A stretch of DNA of 64,000 bases, from contig JAHFEF010000008.1 of NCBI GenBank assembly GCA_023248545.1, positions 1-64,000 on the forward strand, given 5' to 3'. The position numbers were made by a program, and so were the translations under genes. How positions within the stretch are numbered: the stretch's first letter is position 1; the number at the start of each line of letters is the position of its first letter. Positions 61,483 through 64,000 of the stretch are shown here, one piece after another. The stretch comes from Myxococcales bacterium (GTDB lineage: Bacteria; Myxococcota; UBA727; JABDBI01). Below the pieces are notes generated by a model. That model did no database searches and had not been told where the DNA came from. It saw only the letters and a list, made by a program, of their open reading frames with translations.

Positions 61483-62820
61483 ATGAAGCGCGATATTGAG
61501 ACTGATCTGTTGGACTGGAAAAATTCGAAAATGCGCATGCCGCTACTTTTGCGTGGTGCAAGGCAGGTTGGAAAAACTTACGTTGTTGAAACATTTGCTC
61601 AAGCACATTTTGAAAATCTTGTTTCCATCAATTTTGAAGAACATCCGGAATTCAAAGACTGCTTTCGAACGTTAAGCCCCTCAAATATTGTGTCTGAGAT
61701 TGAAGTATTGGCGAATTTGAGCCTAATCCCTGGCAAAAGTCTGTTGTTTTTAGACGAAATTCAAGATTGTCCTGCAGCAATCATGGCACTTCGATATTTC
61801 AAAGAAAAGATGCCCGAGCTGCATGTCATCGGAGCGGGTTCTCTCCTTGAGTTTGCCCTGAACGATGAAGAATTTCGCATGCCAGTAGGTCGAGTCCAGT
61901 CACTTTATCTCAAACCCATGTCTTTTTATGAGTTCTTAGACGCTACCGGTCGCAACAAACTTCGAACCTATTTGGATTTAATCAATCTAGATAATCCACC
62001 CACAGAGGCTATCCATACACAAGCACTGAGGTGCATTCGAGAATATATCGCATTAGGTGGAATGCCAGCGGTTATTGACACCTATCGCCAAACCAAAAGC
62101 ATGCGAGAGTGTCAGACGATTCAGACGGCTTTATTGACAACCTATCGTAACGATTTTGGTAAATATGCGAAACGCATTCAGGTTAAACACCTGCAAAAAG
62201 TATTCCAACAAACGCCAGGGCTGATTGGAAAAGGACTAAAATATAGCCACATTGATTCAGAGTCGCCAAGTCGTGATATCAAGATTGCTTTAGGCAAGTT
62301 GTGTGATGCCGGTTTGATAACCCGCGTTTATGCAACGCATGCGTCTGGGATTCCTTTATTTGCAGGAATGAACGAACATAAATCTAAACTATTTTTTATT
62401 GATGTTGGCTTAGTAAATCGAGCAATGTTATTAGATGTCGAGGTTCTTTTTCAACAAGACATCATGCTCATCAATCAAGGTGCATTAGCTGAACAATTTG
62501 TTGCGCAGGAGTTTCTGGCATATCAAGACAGGCATGATTCTGGGCAATTGTTTTATTGGATACGCGATAAAAAAGGAAGCGAGGCAGAGGTTGACTATGT
62601 CGTCTCAATCGGGAATCAGATTGTTCCGATAGAAGTTAAATCCGGCTCAACGGGTCGTCTCAAATCGATTCGAGTATTTATGAATGAAAAAAAATCTGCA
62701 ATTGGAGTCCGGATTTCTCAAAAATCCCTCCATCTAGAAAATGGTCTTTTGTCTATTCCATTCTATCTGGTTGGCCAATTGCGTCGCTTACTTTTCGAAG
62801 AATTGCTTCACCGGCCCTGA
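61483..62820 (+). CDS. AAA ATPase with DUF4143 domain
   Basis: Walker A LLRGARQVGKTYVVE, Walker B LLFLDEIQDCP and sensor VIGAGSLLEFAL form the AAA_14 domain (about 15-150). The C-terminal DUF4143 part (LFFIDVGLVNRAML; FYWIRDKKGSEAEVDYVV; IVPIEVKSG) resembles a restriction-endonuclease-like fold with D-E-K residues. The family is widespread in bacteria and of unknown function, possibly linked to DNA or defence. Preceded by two tandem 16-bp boxes. Length 445 is normal and the frame is intact. Confidence 0.88.
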   Translation: MKRDIETDLLDWKNSKMRMPLLLRGARQVGKTYVVETFAQAHFENLVSINFEEHPEFKDCFRTLSPSNIVSEIEVLANLSLIPGKSLLFLDEIQDCPAAIMALRYFKEKMPELHVIGAGSLLEFALNDEEFRMPVGRVQSLYLKPMSFYEFLDATGRNKLRTYLDLINLDNPPTEAIHTQALRCIREYIALGGMPAVIDTYRQTKSMRECQTIQTALLTTYRNDFGKYAKRIQVKHLQKVFQQTPGLIGKGLKYSHIDSESPSRDIKIALGKLCDAGLITRVYATHASGIPLFAGMNEHKSKLFFIDVGLVNRAMLLDVEVLFQQDIMLINQGALAEQFVAQEFLAYQDRHDSGQLFYWIRDKKGSEAEVDYVVSIGNQIVPIEVKSGSTGRLKSIRVFMNEKKSAIGVRISQKSLHLENGLLSIPFYLVGQLRRLLFEELLHRP

Positions 62821-62840
62821 ATTTGATATTATCATGACCC

Positions 62841-64000
62841 ATGACCCCTGAAGATAAAAAGCAAATTCTCTACGGTATTATTCTCACCCGTGCGGTCGAC
62901 AATGCGCTCAAACACTGGTTCATGACCGAGCAGTTTCAGGGCAAAGGCTTTAGAAGCTTGGGCCAGGAGGCCATTTATGCCGCCGGCTATGCGCTCAAAA
63001 AAATGGGCCACCGAGACGTTATTGCCCCTGTTATTCGGGATTTAGGCGCTGCACTGGCTTACACAGACCACGACGTGGCTCTGGCGATTAACTCCCAAGC
63101 TGGAAAATCTGGGCCGCCGTTTGAAGGTCGAGATATTCATATTGGCGACTTAAAACGCGGTGTGTTGCCACCCGCTGCTCCTCTTGCAATTGCAACCGCG
63201 ACGGTGACCGGAATGGCTCTGGCCATGAAACTCAAAAAAGAGCGCCGGATCGGCGTGAGCTTTATCGGCGAAGGCGGGACGTCATTGGGGGAATGGCACG
63301 AGTCAATTAATTTTGCCGCGGTACAAAAATTGCCGATGATATTTTGTGTCGAGAATAATCAGACGGCGTTGTCTACCCCGGTCGGGGCACAGTGTGCTGC
63401 CAAGCATTTTGCAGATAAAGCTTTGGGTTATGGAATCCCGGGAAAGACCATCGATGGAACAGACCCAGAAGCGATTTATGATGCGTTTATGTGGGGCGCA
63501 GAGCACGCACGGGCAGGGCACGGGCCCGTGTTGATTGAGCTCGAGTGCATGCGACTCTGTGGACATGCACATCACGATGACATGCTGTATTGGGGCAAAG
63601 AACCAGAACTTGGTTTTGAGTTGCCAGATTTTGAGCCGACGGGCTACATGGATAAAAAAGCGTATGCAATTTGGCGTAAGAAAGATCCCCTTAAAACCTA
63701 TGCGGAAAAATTAATTGCGGCAGGTATTTGTACGAAGCGAGAAGTCGAAGAACTGAAGAAAAAAGCGGTGTCCGTGTGCGATGCCGCTGTGGCTGAAGTG
63801 AAGGCTCGAGCGTGGCCTCTCTGCGCTGAAGCTATGGCAGACAGGTCGGGAGGCAAGCCTCAGGATATTACCCCAGAACCCCTCCCCAAAAAAGAAGAGG
63901 GGAAAAAATACACCTATCTTGAAGCCATTGCTTTGGCAGTTCAAGAAATATTAGAAGCCAATCCAAATGCCTACGTGTTGGGTGAAGATGTTGCTCCTCC
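62841..64000 (+). CDS. Fused 2-oxoacid dehydrogenase E1 alpha/beta, partial
   Basis: The frame runs off the right edge (386 codons seen). Residues about 1-330 are the TPP-binding alpha part: FRSLGQEAIYAAGYAL, GEGGTSLGEWHESINFA with the TPP/Mg motif ending IFCVENNQ. Then, after a linker ITPEPLPKKEEGKK, comes TYLEAIALAVQEILEANP and VLGEDVAPP, the start of the beta (transketolase Pyr) part. Such fusions serve pyruvate or branched-chain oxoacid dehydrogenase complexes. ATG 62841 is the only start; a nearby ATG at 62834 closes at once. No clear ribosome site. Confidence 0.9.
   Translation, partial: MTPEDKKQILYGIILTRAVDNALKHWFMTEQFQGKGFRSLGQEAIYAAGYALKKMGHRDVIAPVIRDLGAALAYTDHDVALAINSQAGKSGPPFEGRDIHIGDLKRGVLPPAAPLAIATATVTGMALAMKLKKERRIGVSFIGEGGTSLGEWHESINFAAVQKLPMIFCVENNQTALSTPVGAQCAAKHFADKALGYGIPGKTIDGTDPEAIYDAFMWGAEHARAGHGPVLIELECMRLCGHAHHDDMLYWGKEPELGFELPDFEPTGYMDKKAYAIWRKKDPLKTYAEKLIAAGICTKREVEELKKKAVSVCDAAVAEVKARAWPLCAEAMADRSGGKPQDITPEPLPKKEEGKKYTYLEAIALAVQEILEANPNAYVLGEDVAP
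63879..63902. repeat. Palindrome in E1 linker
   Basis: CCCCTC and GAGGGG arms frame an A-rich centre inside the E1 frame at the alpha-beta junction, encoding the PLPKKEEGK linker. Composition resembles the C-run/G-run palindromes at 13310-13330 and 51689-51755. Confidence 0.4.

Overview
The window is a gene-dense stretch (about 90% coding by eye) of a Gram-negative bacterial chromosome: it encodes a TonB-dependent receptor, Lol-type lipoproteins, DegP/Q, an AUG/GUG/UUG start repertoire with overlapping ATGA junctions, a small-type PurL with a separate PurQ, SixA, UvrC and an Arg-ACG tRNA with encoded CCA. I cannot name the genus. A matrixin with a Cys/TM C-terminal tail, a fused E1 alpha/beta dehydrogenase and many exported orphan proteins fit a deltaproteobacterial or Bdellovibrionota-like lineage, but that is inference. 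No rRNA, CRISPR array or prophage is visible.

Layout. 1-7234 is almost all minus strand: lon, a NarL-type sensor kinase/response regulator pair, rplY, pth, a Phd/VapC toxin-antitoxin pair, a yggS-like gene and a partial ankyrin protein. 7.3-9.0 kb holds a matrixin, bcp, a small GNAT and a membrane protein. 9.1-17.2 kb is a tight purine operon, purL-purM-purQ(S)-purC-purF-purD. It ends in a mobile element (17145-18249): an IS200-like Y1/HUH transposase between two apparently identical 300-bp inverted repeats, with a 10-bp direct repeat outside. An accessory patch follows (minimal nucleotidyltransferase, lipase, broken histidine phosphatase, vapBC), then purN. 21.7-28.9 kb is a minus-strand signalling and outer-membrane cluster (hybrid kinase, YfiR, CHASE8-like kinase, single-domain receiver, TonB receptor, lipoprotein). 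28872-31922 is a cassette bounded by a 65-bp direct repeat that carries a 946-residue protein with a nucleotidyltransferase-like head, an ADP-ribosyltransferase-like core and about ten HEAT-like repeats. It lies directly upstream of purH-purE.

33.9-41.1 kb is an accessory zone: aminotransferase, AbiEi/AbiEii type IV toxin-antitoxin, a damaged ABC-F gene, a truncated effector-binding domain, secreted orphan proteins, a transglycosylase fragment, then tRNA-Arg. 41.2-59.3 kb is mostly housekeeping: CYTH, an HO-like protein, fumC, an amino-acid permease, gmk, a peptide ABC importer, uvrC, a dicarboxylate symporter, a LarC-like protein, pyrH-frr, folB-sixA-degP/Q and a lytic transglycosylase. 59.3-62.8 kb has secreted orphans, a lone ribbon-helix-helix protein and a DUF4143 ATPase. 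The right edge opens a fused 2-oxoacid dehydrogenase E1.

Cross-cutting themes. (1) Purine synthesis is split into three blocks separated by accessory DNA, and PurS seems to be fused, possibly twice, behind PurQ. (2) Short palindromic repeats sit inside reading frames: in the purQ C-terminal extension, in the signal peptide of a peptide-binding lipoprotein, at the truncated end of uvrC and in the linker of E1. (3) Toxin-antitoxin or toxin-antitoxin-like modules are dense. (4) Several genes are worn (histidine phosphatase, ABC-F, transglycosylase, GyrI-like). The strongest candidates for undescribed biology are the 65-bp-repeat cassette and the Y1 transposase element with long perfect inverted repeats.
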